Source: Alloyangia pacifica (GTDB taxonomy: Bacteria; Pseudomonadota; Alphaproteobacteria; Rhodobacterales; Rhodobacteraceae). From it: DNA of 64,000 nucleotides. Shown piece after piece: positions 55,277 through 63,824 of this stretch (the stretch's first letter is position 1; every line of letters starts with the position of its first letter). The notes under the pieces were generated by a model. It had not been told where the DNA came from and ran no database searches. It saw nothing but the letters and a program-made list of their open reading frames with translations. The translations under genes and the position numbers were made by a program. The stretch spans positions 946,001 through 1,010,000 of the forward strand of contig NZ_CP022189.1 in the NCBI RefSeq assembly GCF_003111685.1, written 5' to 3'.

Positions 55277-55628
55277 GCTGCCCCGCGCCCCGGCTCATGT
55301 CGAGCCCTATATCGAGGCCCTGGGCTTCGATCTCGCCGTCGAGTTCCTTTTGGAGTTCGGCGGCACGGCCGTTTATCTGCCCGACCGCGCCGGTGGGCGC
55401 GGCGAGGTCGAGCGCTTCCTCGGCGCCGAGAAACTCAAGGCGCTGAAGGGGCAGGAGCACCGGATGAGCGCCCGGGTGCCGCGCCCTAAGCGGTGGCTTG
55501 CCATGGTGCTGCGCGCCCAGGGCTTGTCAGAAGCGCGAACCGCGCGCAAAGTGGGCGTGACCGACAAGACCATCCGCCAATGGATGCGCGGTCCCGGCGG
55601 AAACGCCTCCCAACTCTCCCTTTTCTGA
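55269..55628 (+). CDS. Mor-like middle activator
   Basis: This 119-residue protein has an N-terminal Mor-type segment (LGFDLAVEFLLEFGGTAVYLPD) and a C-terminal helix-turn-helix (ARTARKVGVTDKTIRQWMR). In Mu, Mor activates the middle promoter. Its position, last of the early genes and just before a 116-bp spacer, fits. The assignment rests on pattern and place. Confidence 0.7.
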   Translation: MIELPRAPAHVEPYIEALGFDLAVEFLLEFGGTAVYLPDRAGGRGEVERFLGAEKLKALKGQEHRMSARVPRPKRWLAMVLRAQGLSEARTARKVGVTDKTIRQWMRGPGGNASQLSLF

Positions 55629-55744
55629 CCCGCCTACAAGACTACCCCGCACCACGCGTGCGAATGTCTTGGGGCACCCTTCAAGAGCCATTCTGACACG
55701 GAAGTCGGCGGTCACGTCCGCCATGAACTCCGTCCGAGGTCAGA
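55629..55744 (+). promoter_or_regulatory. Spacer expected to hold the middle/late promoter
   Basis: A 116-bp spacer between the Mor-like gene and the lysis genes. It contains the dyad GGCGG-TCACGT-CCGCC ahead of the lysozyme start. No clear -35/-10 is visible, as expected for an activator-dependent promoter. Confidence 0.45.
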
Positions 55745-56656
55745 ATGCAGACATCACAAAAAGGCATCGCGTTTCTGGAGCGGCATGAAGGTGTCGTCCT
55801 GAAAGCCTACCGTGACCCCGTCGGGGTCTGGACCATCGGCGCCGGGCTCACCGCCGCGTCGGGCGTGGTCAAGCCCAAGGCGGGCATGAAGATCACCGAG
55901 GCCGAGGCTTCGAAGCTGCTGGCCGAGGCGCTCTCGCGCAACTACGAGCCCGCCGTGCGCCTCGCCATGCCCTGTGCAGAGCAGCACGAGTTCGACGGCG
56001 GCATCAGCTTTCACTGGAACACCGGCGCGATCTCGCGCGCGAGCTGGGTCAAGTCCTGGCTGATGAAGAGCTGGGCGCTGGTCGAAAGCGGCCTCGCTCT
56101 CTGGAACAAGGGCGGCGGTAAGGTGCTGCCTGGGCTCGAACGCCGCCGTCACGAAGAGTACCTGGTGATCCGCAGCGGGCTCTACGCAGGTGCGGTGAAC
56201 CCCGGCGCGTCTGCCATCAATGCCAGCGTCGTGCTGCCGCTGACTCGCATCGAGCTTGCGGACATCCATGCGGCTTTCCGCACCCTTGGTTACGAGCCCG
56301 GCAGCGAGCCTTCTGCCATCCGCGCCGCCGCAGTCGTGAAGTTCCAGCGCGATCACGACCTGACCGTCGATGCGGTCATAGGCAAGGCCACTCTCAGCAC
56401 ACTGCAGCGCCGCCTCGATGCGATCGAGAAGGCCAAGGCCGACGTCGCTGCGGCGGCGGTGGGCGGCGGCGGCTCCGTCGCTGCGCCCCAGGCCCCCGGC
56501 CTCGACGCGCTGCCGATCGCGGAGTGGCTGCCCTGGGCGGCCGGCGCGCTGATCCTCGCCTGGGCGCTATGGCGCGCCTGGCAGTACCGCGACGTCCTGG
56601 CCGCGAAGCTCCAGCGCATCTTCCCCGGCATTTCCCGCATCCTTCGGAGGTTCTGA
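55745..56656 (+). CDS. GH24 lysozyme (endolysin) with membrane tail
   Basis: This 303-residue endolysin has a GH24 lysozyme domain (about 1-150) with the E-D-T triad at Glu15, Asp24 and Thr30, spaced exactly as in T4 lysozyme. A peptidoglycan-binding repeat follows (about 170-225), then an Ala/Gly linker and one membrane helix (about 262-280). It cleaves peptidoglycan at lysis. The C-terminal membrane anchor is unusual and may hold it until triggered. Confidence 0.9.
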   Translation: MQTSQKGIAFLERHEGVVLKAYRDPVGVWTIGAGLTAASGVVKPKAGMKITEAEASKLLAEALSRNYEPAVRLAMPCAEQHEFDGGISFHWNTGAISRASWVKSWLMKSWALVESGLALWNKGGGKVLPGLERRRHEEYLVIRSGLYAGAVNPGASAINASVVLPLTRIELADIHAAFRTLGYEPGSEPSAIRAAAVVKFQRDHDLTVDAVIGKATLSTLQRRLDAIEKAKADVAAAAVGGGGSVAAPQAPGLDALPIAEWLPWAAGALILAWALWRAWQYRDVLAAKLQRIFPGISRILRRF

Positions 56657-56657
56657 C

Positions 56658-57185
56658 ATGTCCGCGTCCGCTCTCATCTCGCTTGCCGGCTCGATCGGCG
56701 CGCCGCTTATCGAGCAGGTCCTCGCCAAGCGCATCGGCGCTGGTAACGCCGACCTGGTCGCCAACGTGCTGGCGGAGATCGCCGGCCAGCTCGGGGTTGC
56801 GCCCGAGGAGATCGAGGGGCTGGCACAGTCTGATCCGGGGCGTGTCGAGACGGCGATAATCGAGGCTGAAGCCACGCTCGGTGAGCGGGTCGCGCTCTAC
56901 ACGCAGGGGCTCGAATACCAGCTCGCAGCGCTGAAGGCGGAGGCGGGCGATCCGGTCTGGATGCGCGCCTGGCGCCCGGCGGGCATGTATGTGCTCGGCT
57001 TCCTCTGGGTCTGGGCAATAGTCTTGCTGCACGTCGCCAACGCCATCTTCAAGATCGCGTTGCCGCAGCCCGACCTCTGGGTGCTGTTCCAGCTCACCGC
57101 CCTCTACATGACGCTCTACATGGGCGGCCACACCTTCAAGGATTTCGTCTCCACCCGCTGGGGCGGGAAAGGGGGTGCGGCATGA
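56658..57185 (+). CDS. Holin family protein (3TM/GTA type)
   Basis: This 175-residue protein has an N-terminal helical region and two to three C-terminal membrane segments (about 105-160, PAGMYVLGFLWVWAIVLLHV, then LFQLTALYMTLYMGG). It resembles the 3TM holins of gene transfer agents. It lies directly after the lysozyme. It makes the pores that release or activate the endolysin. Confidence 0.85.
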   Translation: MSASALISLAGSIGAPLIEQVLAKRIGAGNADLVANVLAEIAGQLGVAPEEIEGLAQSDPGRVETAIIEAEATLGERVALYTQGLEYQLAALKAEAGDPVWMRAWRPAGMYVLGFLWVWAIVLLHVANAIFKIALPQPDLWVLFQLTALYMTLYMGGHTFKDFVSTRWGGKGGAA

Positions 57186-57502
57186 TGCGCGCCCTCGGCC
57201 GAGCGGCCCTGGTCTTTACCCTTGCGCTGATCGCGGTGGCGCTGAGCCTCACCGCCGCCCTGGCGCAGGAGTTCGAAGCCTGCGCGCCGCGCGGTACGAT
57301 GGTCGAGATGCTGAGCGAGGTCTTCGGTGAGGAACCTCGCGCGATCGGGCTCACCGGAGACGAGCGGATGATGGAGCTCTTCGTCTCGGAAGCCGGGACC
57401 TGGACCATCCTGCTTACCACCGCAACCGGCATCTCCTGCCCGATCTCGGAGGGCAGCTCGTTTGAAAGGCGGACGCCGCCCGGGAGCGGCCCGACGTGGT
57501 GA
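57182..57502 (+). CDS. Exported phage protein of the lysis cluster
   Basis: This 106-residue protein has a signal peptide (about 1-29, ending ALAQ) and a two-cysteine mature part (EACAPRG and ISCPISE). It overlaps the holin and the next gene. Position suggests a spanin-like or lysis accessory role, but no spanin signature is seen. Confidence 0.65.
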   Translation: MMRALGRAALVFTLALIAVALSLTAALAQEFEACAPRGTMVEMLSEVFGEEPRAIGLTGDERMMELFVSEAGTWTILLTTATGISCPISEGSSFERRTPPGSGPTW

Positions 57503-57843
57503 TTGATCTCGACCTCTTCATGAAGCTCGCCTCCTTCGGCCTGTCGATCGGCGCGATGGTCTACGCCTTCTTTGCCAATCGGCAGAAGGGGAACGACGAG
57601 CGGTTCGAGGTGGGCTCGAAACGCATGGATCGGCACGAGCTCCGCATCCAGGCGCTGGAGCAGTCGATCCGCATCCTGCCCACCCGCGACGACATCCACG
57701 AGCTGCAGCTCATGCTCGCGCGGCTCAACGGGAACATGGAGCGCATGGATGCCCACATGGGCGGCCAGCAAGAAATCATCAAGCGGCTCGAACTCGTCGT
57801 TGCCCGCCAAGAAGACCACCTTCTGAAAGGACAAAAGGGATGA
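57496..57843 (+). CDS. DUF2730 family protein (Mu gp25-like)
   Basis: This 115-residue protein has one N-terminal membrane helix (about 10-27) and a long coiled coil. It matches the DUF2730 family of Mu-like phages. The start is a GTG at 57496 or 57499. It overlaps the preceding gene by 7 bp. Confidence 0.8.
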   Translation: MVIDLDLFMKLASFGLSIGAMVYAFFANRQKGNDERFEVGSKRMDRHELRIQALEQSIRILPTRDDIHELQLMLARLNGNMERMDAHMGGQQEIIKRLELVVARQEDHLLKGQKG

Positions 57844-58136
57844 GCTACGCTGACGAACTGCGCGAGCATGCCCGCATCGCCATTCTGCGTCTGCTCGAAG
57901 ACGCGCCGCGCTACACCTCCAACGTGTCGATGATGACCGACCTGCTGCGCCGGCTTGGCATCGGCTACACCCGCGACCAGGTCGCCGGCGAAATCCGCTG
58001 GCTCGAGGAGCAGGGGCTGCTGACCAGCGAGGACCTCTCGGGCTTCATCATCGCCACGGCCACCGTGCGCGGTATCGAGGTGGCGCAGGGAATCGTGACC
58101 TACCCCGGCGTCCAGCGCCCCCGGCCGGGGGCGTGA
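57840..58136 (+). CDS. VpaChn25_0724 family phage protein (Mu gp26-like)
   Basis: This 98-residue winged-helix-like protein opens MSYADELREHARIAILRLLE. It has RWLEEQGLLTSEDLSGFIIATATVRG near the C terminus, the pattern of the gp26-position family of Mu-like phages. It overlaps the previous gene by 4 bp and precedes the small terminase-like gene. Confidence 0.85.
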   Translation: MSYADELREHARIAILRLLEDAPRYTSNVSMMTDLLRRLGIGYTRDQVAGEIRWLEEQGLLTSEDLSGFIIATATVRGIEVAQGIVTYPGVQRPRPGA

Positions 58137-58139
58137 GCC

Positions 58140-58694
58140 ATGCCGGTCCCCGCCAAACTGGACCTCATGCCCGAGGAGCTGCGCACCTGGTTGCGTGAGG
58201 CGCTGGAAGCCCGCGGCTTCGGCGACATTGTCTCGGTCACCGAGGAGTTAAACTTCCGGCTGCAGGAGCAGGGGCTCGAGCTCAGCGTCGGCAAGACGGC
58301 CGTCGGCAAGTTTTCCAAGGCCCTGAAGGACCAGCGCGAGGCCTTCTCGCTCGCCGAGACGCTGCTTTCCGACATGGACATCGAGGCCGAGGGCGAGATG
58401 CACAAGGTCCTCATGCAGATGATCGCCACCTCCGCCGTCCACATGATGCAGGCCGTGCGCGAAGACGACGGACACCTCGAGCCCAAGGACCTGATGAACC
58501 TCGGCCGCATGCTCAAGGACCTCATGTCGAGCTCGGGCATGCGCGAGAAGCTTCTCGCCGACGAGCGCGCCCGCGTCTCGCGCCTGGCGAAAGAAGAGGC
58601 TGCCGAGAGCATCGAACAGAACGCTCGGCAACTCGGGCTCACCGCCGCGACGGTCGCGGGCATCAAGTCGCAAATCCTCGGAGTGCAAGCATGA
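58140..58694 (+). CDS. DUF3486 protein, small terminase-like (Mu gp27)
   Basis: This 184-residue protein has the gp27-type order of an N-terminal HTH-like part (LREALEARGFGDIVSVTEELN) and a long helical C terminus. DUF3486 proteins hold the place of the small terminase. It overlaps the next gene by 4 bp. Confidence 0.85.
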   Translation: MPVPAKLDLMPEELRTWLREALEARGFGDIVSVTEELNFRLQEQGLELSVGKTAVGKFSKALKDQREAFSLAETLLSDMDIEAEGEMHKVLMQMIATSAVHMMQAVREDDGHLEPKDLMNLGRMLKDLMSSSGMREKLLADERARVSRLAKEEAAESIEQNARQLGLTAATVAGIKSQILGVQA

Positions 58695-58990
58695 TCCGCG
58701 CCATCCATTTTGCCGACATCGGCGAGTTCCGCAAAGGTCGCGTGTCTGGCAGCGTGCTTTTCACCAACCACGTGGATCACCCGAACGAGCAGGGCACGCT
58801 TCTCTTCTTCTGCCCCTGCGGCTGTGGCGCGCAGAACCGGATCACCGTCGGCGAGGGTTTCAAGCCGAACATCCACGCGCCGTCCTGGCACTGGGATGGA
58901 AACCGCGTTGATCCGACCTTGAAGCCCTCTGTCAACGTGGAGGGCCACTGGCATGGCTGGCTGCGCGGCGGCTACTGGGAGGTCTGCTGA
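58691..58990 (+). CDS. DUF6527 family phage protein
   Basis: This 99-residue protein has the Cys cluster FFCPCGCGAQN and a C-terminal PSWHWDGN plus final GYWEVC, the DUF6527 pattern. A zinc site is probable. It is inserted between the small and large terminase genes. The function is unknown. Confidence 0.75.
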   Translation: MIRAIHFADIGEFRKGRVSGSVLFTNHVDHPNEQGTLLFFCPCGCGAQNRITVGEGFKPNIHAPSWHWDGNRVDPTLKPSVNVEGHWHGWLRGGYWEVC

Positions 58991-59169
58991 TGCGGCGCAT
59001 GTTCCAGAGTCTCGCGGCCTTCCTGATCTCCGATCACGCGCCGATCCGCCCGAGCTTTGCGCCGCGGCGCGCGGAGCCTCGGGTCACTGATCCCGCCAAG
59101 CGCAAGGCGCGCCAGGCGCAGAAGCGGGCGCGGAAAATCACGCGCTATTCACGCAAGCGGGGCAAGTGA
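58990..59169 (+). CDS. Small very basic protein, 59 residues
   Basis: This reading frame overlaps the stops and starts on both sides (TGATG and TGATGG), so it is probably translated. The second half is almost all Arg/Lys/Ala (KRKARQAQKRARKITRYSRK). No family is recognised. Nucleic-acid binding is inferred from charge. Confidence 0.55.
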   Translation: MRRMFQSLAAFLISDHAPIRPSFAPRRAEPRVTDPAKRKARQAQKRARKITRYSRKRGK

Positions 59170-60818
59170 TGGCGGAAGCTCTCACCGACGCCGAATGGGA
59201 CGAGCTGCGGGCCGAGAGCCGGCAGACGCTGCCCGAGGCACTCGACGCATCGCGCGGACTTCCGGCCGTGCTCCTGCGCTACCAGGCGAAGCTACTCGCC
59301 ACCACGGCGGTCACCCAGCTGGTGGTCTGCGAGAAGTCGCGCCGGATCGGGATGACCTGGGCGGTGGCGGCCGACGCCACGCTCACCGCCGGCTCGCAGC
59401 GCGCGGCCGGGGGCATGGATGTGCTCTACATCGGCTACAACCTCGATATGGCGCGCGAGTTCATCGACACCTGCGCCATGTGGGCGCGGGCCTTCATTCC
59501 CGCGGCCTCGGGCGTCGAGGAGTTCCTCTTCAAGGACCAGGGCGAGGGCGGCGAGGACAAAGACATCAACGCCTTCCGGATCAAGTTCGCCTCCGGCTAC
59601 GAGATCGTCGCGCTGACCTCCAAGCCGCGCTCGTTGCGCGGTCGCCAGGGCTTTGTCATCTTCGACGAGGCCGCGTTCCACGACGAGCTCGCCGAGCTGC
59701 TGAAGGCCGCCATGGCGCTGCTGATGTGGGGCGGCAAGGTGCTGGTCATCTCGACCCACGATGGCGCGGACAACCCCTTCAACCTGCTCGTGCGCGACAT
59801 CCGCTCGGGCGAGCGCGCGGGCGAGGTGGTCACGGTCACCTTTGAAGACGCCATTGAAGACGGGCTTTACGAGCGCATCGCCCTGACCACCGGTAAGTCG
59901 GACACCGCCGAGGCGAAGCAGGCGTGGATCGACAGCATCATGGCCTTCTACGGCCAGGACGCCGACGAGGAGCTGCACTGCATCCCCAAGGCGGGCTCTG
60001 GCGTCTGGCTCTCGGCCCCGCTGATCGAGGCGCGCATGACGGCCGAGGCCCCGGTGCTGACGCTCGAGCTGCCCGGCGACTACCTTCAGCGCACCGATGC
60101 CGACCGGGCGGAGCTGATGCGGCCCTTCATGGCTGAGCTCGAGGCGGCACTCTCGCTCCTGGACCTCGAGCCGCACTATGCGGCGGGCTTCGACTTCGCA
60201 CGCGTGGCCGACCTCTCGGTGCTCTCGCTGCTCTCGATCGAGAAGAACCTGCATCGCCGCGAGGCGCTCTCCATCGAGCTGCGCAACGTGCCCGGCCAAG
60301 AGCAGATCGCCATCGTCGGCGACGTGCTCTCCTCCGTCCGGCCGCGGCTCCTGGGTGCGGCCTTCGACGCTACCGGCATGGGCTGGATCGTGGCCGAAGA
60401 GATGGGCCGGCGCTTCGGCCTCCGCGAGAACGAAGACAGCGGCGGGCTGATCTGGGCCATCAAGTTCTCCGAGGATTGGTATCGCCAGCACATGCCGCCG
60501 CTGAAGAAGGCCTTCGAAGACGGCACGCTCTGGCTCGGCCCAAGCGACGATCACGTCACCGACCTGCGCATCGTCCGCGAACTCCGCGGTGTGCCGCGCG
60601 TGCCGCCAGTGCGCACTGGCGAGAAGGGCCTGAAGCGCCACGGCGACTATGCCATCGGCCTTGCCCTGGCGCACTTCGCCAGCCGCATGCGCTGGGTTCA
60701 ATACGACTACCGCGCGGTCAGCGCCCCGACCTCGGCCGGCGATGTGCCGGATGAAGCGTACGCGCCGCGCCCCTGGTACCGCCAGCCGCTCGGCGCTGGC
60801 CTGAGAGGAGGCATTTGA
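59169..60818 (+). CDS. Terminase large subunit (Mu gp28-like)
   Basis: This 549-residue protein has an N-terminal ATPase with a modified Walker A (CEKSRRIGMTW), Walker B FVIFDEAAFHDE and the C-terminal RNase H-like nuclease region (GFDFARVADLSVLSLL). It packages headful DNA including host flanks. The start ATG at 59169 is next to a GTG at 59166. Confidence 0.93.
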   Translation: MAEALTDAEWDELRAESRQTLPEALDASRGLPAVLLRYQAKLLATTAVTQLVVCEKSRRIGMTWAVAADATLTAGSQRAAGGMDVLYIGYNLDMAREFIDTCAMWARAFIPAASGVEEFLFKDQGEGGEDKDINAFRIKFASGYEIVALTSKPRSLRGRQGFVIFDEAAFHDELAELLKAAMALLMWGGKVLVISTHDGADNPFNLLVRDIRSGERAGEVVTVTFEDAIEDGLYERIALTTGKSDTAEAKQAWIDSIMAFYGQDADEELHCIPKAGSGVWLSAPLIEARMTAEAPVLTLELPGDYLQRTDADRAELMRPFMAELEAALSLLDLEPHYAAGFDFARVADLSVLSLLSIEKNLHRREALSIELRNVPGQEQIAIVGDVLSSVRPRLLGAAFDATGMGWIVAEEMGRRFGLRENEDSGGLIWAIKFSEDWYRQHMPPLKKAFEDGTLWLGPSDDHVTDLRIVRELRGVPRVPPVRTGEKGLKRHGDYAIGLALAHFASRMRWVQYDYRAVSAPTSAGDVPDEAYAPRPWYRQPLGAGLRGGI

Positions 60819-60819
60819 G

Positions 60820-62466
60820 ATGGTGAACCGACCCCAGCTCGTCGACCAGTGGGGGCGCCCGGTGAAGCGTGCCGAGCTCCGTAAGGAGGTCTCAGCGCCG
60901 ACACTCAGCGGCGTGCGCTCGCCCATCTCGGGCTATCCCGGTAACGGGCTCACGCCCGACCGTTTGGCGGTGATCCTGCGCGAGGCCGATGCGGGCGATC
61001 CGATCCGTTACCTCGAGCTCGCCGAGACGATCGAGGAGCGCGATCCGCACTACGCCGGCGTGATCGCGACCCGGAAGCGCTCGGTCAGCCAGGTGGAGAT
61101 GACAGTCGAGGATGGCGGCGAGACCTCGCATGATCTCGAGATGGCGCAGATGGTGCGCGACTGGCTCGATCGGGACGAGCTCGCCGACGAAACCTTCCAT
61201 ATCCTCGACGCGATCGGGAAGGGCTACAGCTTCACCGAGATCATCTGGGATACGTCCATGGGGCAGTGGATGCCCGAGCGGCTCGAGTACCGCGACCCGC
61301 GCTGGTTCCGCTTCGCGAGGCACGATCTTTCCACTCCGATGATGATCGGGGAGACCGGCCAGGAAGAGGAGATGGAGGCCTTCAAGTTCATCCATGCTCG
61401 GATCGCGGCCAAGAGCGGCCTGGCGCTGCGCAGCGGTCTTGCGCGGCTCGCGACCTGGAACTGGATGTTCAAGGCCTACACCCAGCGCGACTGGGCGATC
61501 TTCACCCAGACCTATGGCCAGCCGATCCGCATCGGCAAGTACGGCCCGGGCGCCGATCAGAAGGATCAGGACACGCTTTTCCGGGCCGTGGCGAACATCG
61601 GCGGCGATTGTGCAGCGATCATCCCCGACAGCATGATGATCGAGTTCGTCGAGGCGAAAAGCATCGGCTCGTCGACCGACCACTACGAGCGGCGCGCGGA
61701 CTGGCTCGACAAGCAGATCTCGAAAGCCGTGCTCGGCCAGACCGCCACCACCGACGCCGAGACCGGCGGGCTGGGATCGGGCAAGGAGCACCGCGAGGTC
61801 CAGAAGGACATCGAGACGGCGGACTGCAGGGCGCTGGCCGCAATCCTCAATCGCGATCTGATCCGGCCCTGGATCGATCTGGAGTACGGTCCGCAGAAGC
61901 GCTATCCTCGTCTTCGGATCGCCCGGCCTGAGCCGGAAGACCTGAAGGCCTTCTCGGACGCCATCGCGCCGATGATCGATCGGGGGCTTCGCGTGTCTGC
62001 CTCGGATGTCCTCGACAAGTTCGGGATGCGCGAGGCACCCGCGAGCGCCAAAATCCTCACTCCGATGGCGGCAACCGCCGCGCAGCCGCACCCTGAGACC
62101 GGCGGATCGGGCGCAGTGCCCCCGGAGAGCGCCGTTCAATACCCATTCAATACCCGACTCGGTCAGCCGGGACCACGCGCCCCCCTCCAGACCCAAACGC
62201 GCTCTACGGGCCTCTCAGAGCCTCTGGGGGTTTCGGTGGATCGGCTGCAGCAGGAGGCCGCGCCGGACATCGAGCGCATGCTCGAGCAGATCGAGGTGAT
62301 GCTCGAGGCCGCAACCTCGCTCGATGAGGCCAAGGCCATGCTGCTCGAAGCCTATCCCGATCTCGAAAGCGATGGGCTTGCCGATCTCTTCGCCGAGGCC
62401 TTCCTCGCGGCGGAAGCCGGCGGGCGGGCTCTGATCGAGGCCGAGGCGGAGGAAGCTGATGGCTGA
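60820..62466 (+). CDS. DUF935 portal protein (Mu gp29-like)
   Basis: This 548-residue protein is the portal of Mu-like heads, with TPDRLAVILREADAGDP, the DUF935 core, then QRDWAIFTQTYGQPIRIGKYG and TDAETGGLGSGKEH. It forms the dodecameric ring for DNA entry. It overlaps the gp30-like gene by 8 bp. Confidence 0.93.
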   Translation: MVNRPQLVDQWGRPVKRAELRKEVSAPTLSGVRSPISGYPGNGLTPDRLAVILREADAGDPIRYLELAETIEERDPHYAGVIATRKRSVSQVEMTVEDGGETSHDLEMAQMVRDWLDRDELADETFHILDAIGKGYSFTEIIWDTSMGQWMPERLEYRDPRWFRFARHDLSTPMMIGETGQEEEMEAFKFIHARIAAKSGLALRSGLARLATWNWMFKAYTQRDWAIFTQTYGQPIRIGKYGPGADQKDQDTLFRAVANIGGDCAAIIPDSMMIEFVEAKSIGSSTDHYERRADWLDKQISKAVLGQTATTDAETGGLGSGKEHREVQKDIETADCRALAAILNRDLIRPWIDLEYGPQKRYPRLRIARPEPEDLKAFSDAIAPMIDRGLRVSASDVLDKFGMREAPASAKILTPMAATAAQPHPETGGSGAVPPESAVQYPFNTRLGQPGPRAPLQTQTRSTGLSEPLGVSVDRLQQEAAPDIERMLEQIEVMLEAATSLDEAKAMLLEAYPDLESDGLADLFAEAFLAAEAGGRALIEAEAEEADG

Positions 62467-63280
62467 GCTCTCGGGCGTCTTCCGCCGGCCGTTCGCGCAG
62501 CAGGTCGCGGCCTTCCGGCTGCGGCTGCGCAACCTGGTATCGACGTCGCGCTGGGATGATCTGCGCAAGGGCCAGCACGATCGTGGCTTCATGGTGGCGG
62601 GCGCGCTCAAGGCCGACCTGCTGGCAGACCTCGCCACGGCGGTGGACAAGGCGATCTCAGAGGGCACCACGCTTGACGAGTTCCGCCGCGACTTCCGCGC
62701 CATCGTCGAGAAGCGCGGCTGGCACGGTTGGACCGGCGAAGGCACCGAAGTGGGCGAGGCGTGGCGCACGCGAGTGATCTACCGCACCAACATGCGCACC
62801 AGCTACATGGCGGGGCGCTATGCCCAGCTCACCGAGGGCAACTTCGCCCTCTGGGTCTACTTTCATGGCGGCTCAACCGAGCCGCGGCTCAATCACCTGG
62901 CATGGAACGGCATCGCACTCCCGCCGGATCATCCATTCTGGGGCGAGCGCTTCCCGCCGAATGGCTGGGGCTGCAGCTGCTACGTCTCGGGCGCCAGGAC
63001 CGCCGCCGGCGTGCGGCGTCTGGGCGGCGATCCCGACAAGGCGCTGCCCGATGACTGGAAGTCGATCGATCCGAAGACCGGCGAGCCGCAGGGCGTCGGC
63101 AAGGGCTGGGGCTACGCACCAGGGGCGAACACGGTCGAGGAGATCATCAGGCTCGCGGGCGAAAAGGCTGTGGCGCTGCCTCCCGAGCTCGCGCGGCCCT
63201 TCCTGCAGGAGCTGCTGGAGCGGTTCGAGGACACTGAGCTGGCACGCGCCTTGCGCGAGCTTCTCGATCGGCTCGGGTAG
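62459..63280 (+). CDS. Phage head morphogenesis protein (Mu gp30/F, SPP1 gp7-like)
   Basis: This 273-residue protein has the phage_Mu_F domain with YRTNMRTSYMAGRYAQL, HLAWNGIALPPDHPFWGERFPPNGWGCSC-type core and a Cys/His cluster near 175. It is a minor head protein needed for assembly. It overlaps the portal gene. Confidence 0.92.
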   Translation: MAELSGVFRRPFAQQVAAFRLRLRNLVSTSRWDDLRKGQHDRGFMVAGALKADLLADLATAVDKAISEGTTLDEFRRDFRAIVEKRGWHGWTGEGTEVGEAWRTRVIYRTNMRTSYMAGRYAQLTEGNFALWVYFHGGSTEPRLNHLAWNGIALPPDHPFWGERFPPNGWGCSCYVSGARTAAGVRRLGGDPDKALPDDWKSIDPKTGEPQGVGKGWGYAPGANTVEEIIRLAGEKAVALPPELARPFLQELLERFEDTELARALRELLDRLG

Positions 63281-63289
63281 GGAGGCGCA

Positions 63290-63802
63290 ATGATCCGCGT
63301 CGATCTCACCACAAACGAAATCTCGGCCGCTCTGAAGCGCGTCTCGGACGCTCTCTCGGACCTGTCTCCGCTGATGCAGGATATCGGCGAGTACATGGTG
63401 AAGAGCACGAAGGATAACTTCGCCGATGCCGAGAGCCCGGACGGCAAGAAGTGGGCACCGCGCAAGCAATCGACGATGGACGCCTATGCCAGACGCAAGG
63501 ACACGCCGGGTCCGACGCCGCTCATTGGCCCGACCAAATCCCTCTCCGGAACGATCAGCTACGAGGCCAGCGGCGACAGCGTCGAATGGGGCTCGAAGAT
63601 GATCTACGCGGCGGTCCAGCAGTTCGGCGCCGAGGCGGGCGAGTTCGGGGCGCGTATGGGCGTGAACAAGAAGGGCCAGCGGTTCTTCATGCCGATCCCC
63701 TGGGGAAACATCCCGGCGCGTCCCTTCCTAGGAATAGGACGCGAACAGGAGCTAGAAGTCATGGAGTTGGTCGCTGAGCACCTTGCCAATGCGGCCCGCT
63801 GA
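63290..63802 (+). CDS. Phage virion morphogenesis protein (Mu G-like)
   Basis: This 170-residue protein matches the Mu G/virion-morphogenesis family with SPLMQDIGEYMVKSTKDNF, PDGKKWAPRKQSTM and PARPFLGIG near the C terminus. Members act in tail or head completion. A reverse-strand gene follows instead of the head protease expected in Mu. Confidence 0.9.
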   Translation: MIRVDLTTNEISAALKRVSDALSDLSPLMQDIGEYMVKSTKDNFADAESPDGKKWAPRKQSTMDAYARRKDTPGPTPLIGPTKSLSGTISYEASGDSVEWGSKMIYAAVQQFGAEAGEFGARMGVNKKGQRFFMPIPWGNIPARPFLGIGREQELEVMELVAEHLANAAR

Positions 63803-63824
63803 AAAGGTCCTCGAAGATAGAGGG

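Noticed and set aside
59292..60926. 544-codon minus-strand frame opposite the terminase
   Set aside because: Antisense shadow; the terminase with Walker and nuclease motifs is on the plus strand.
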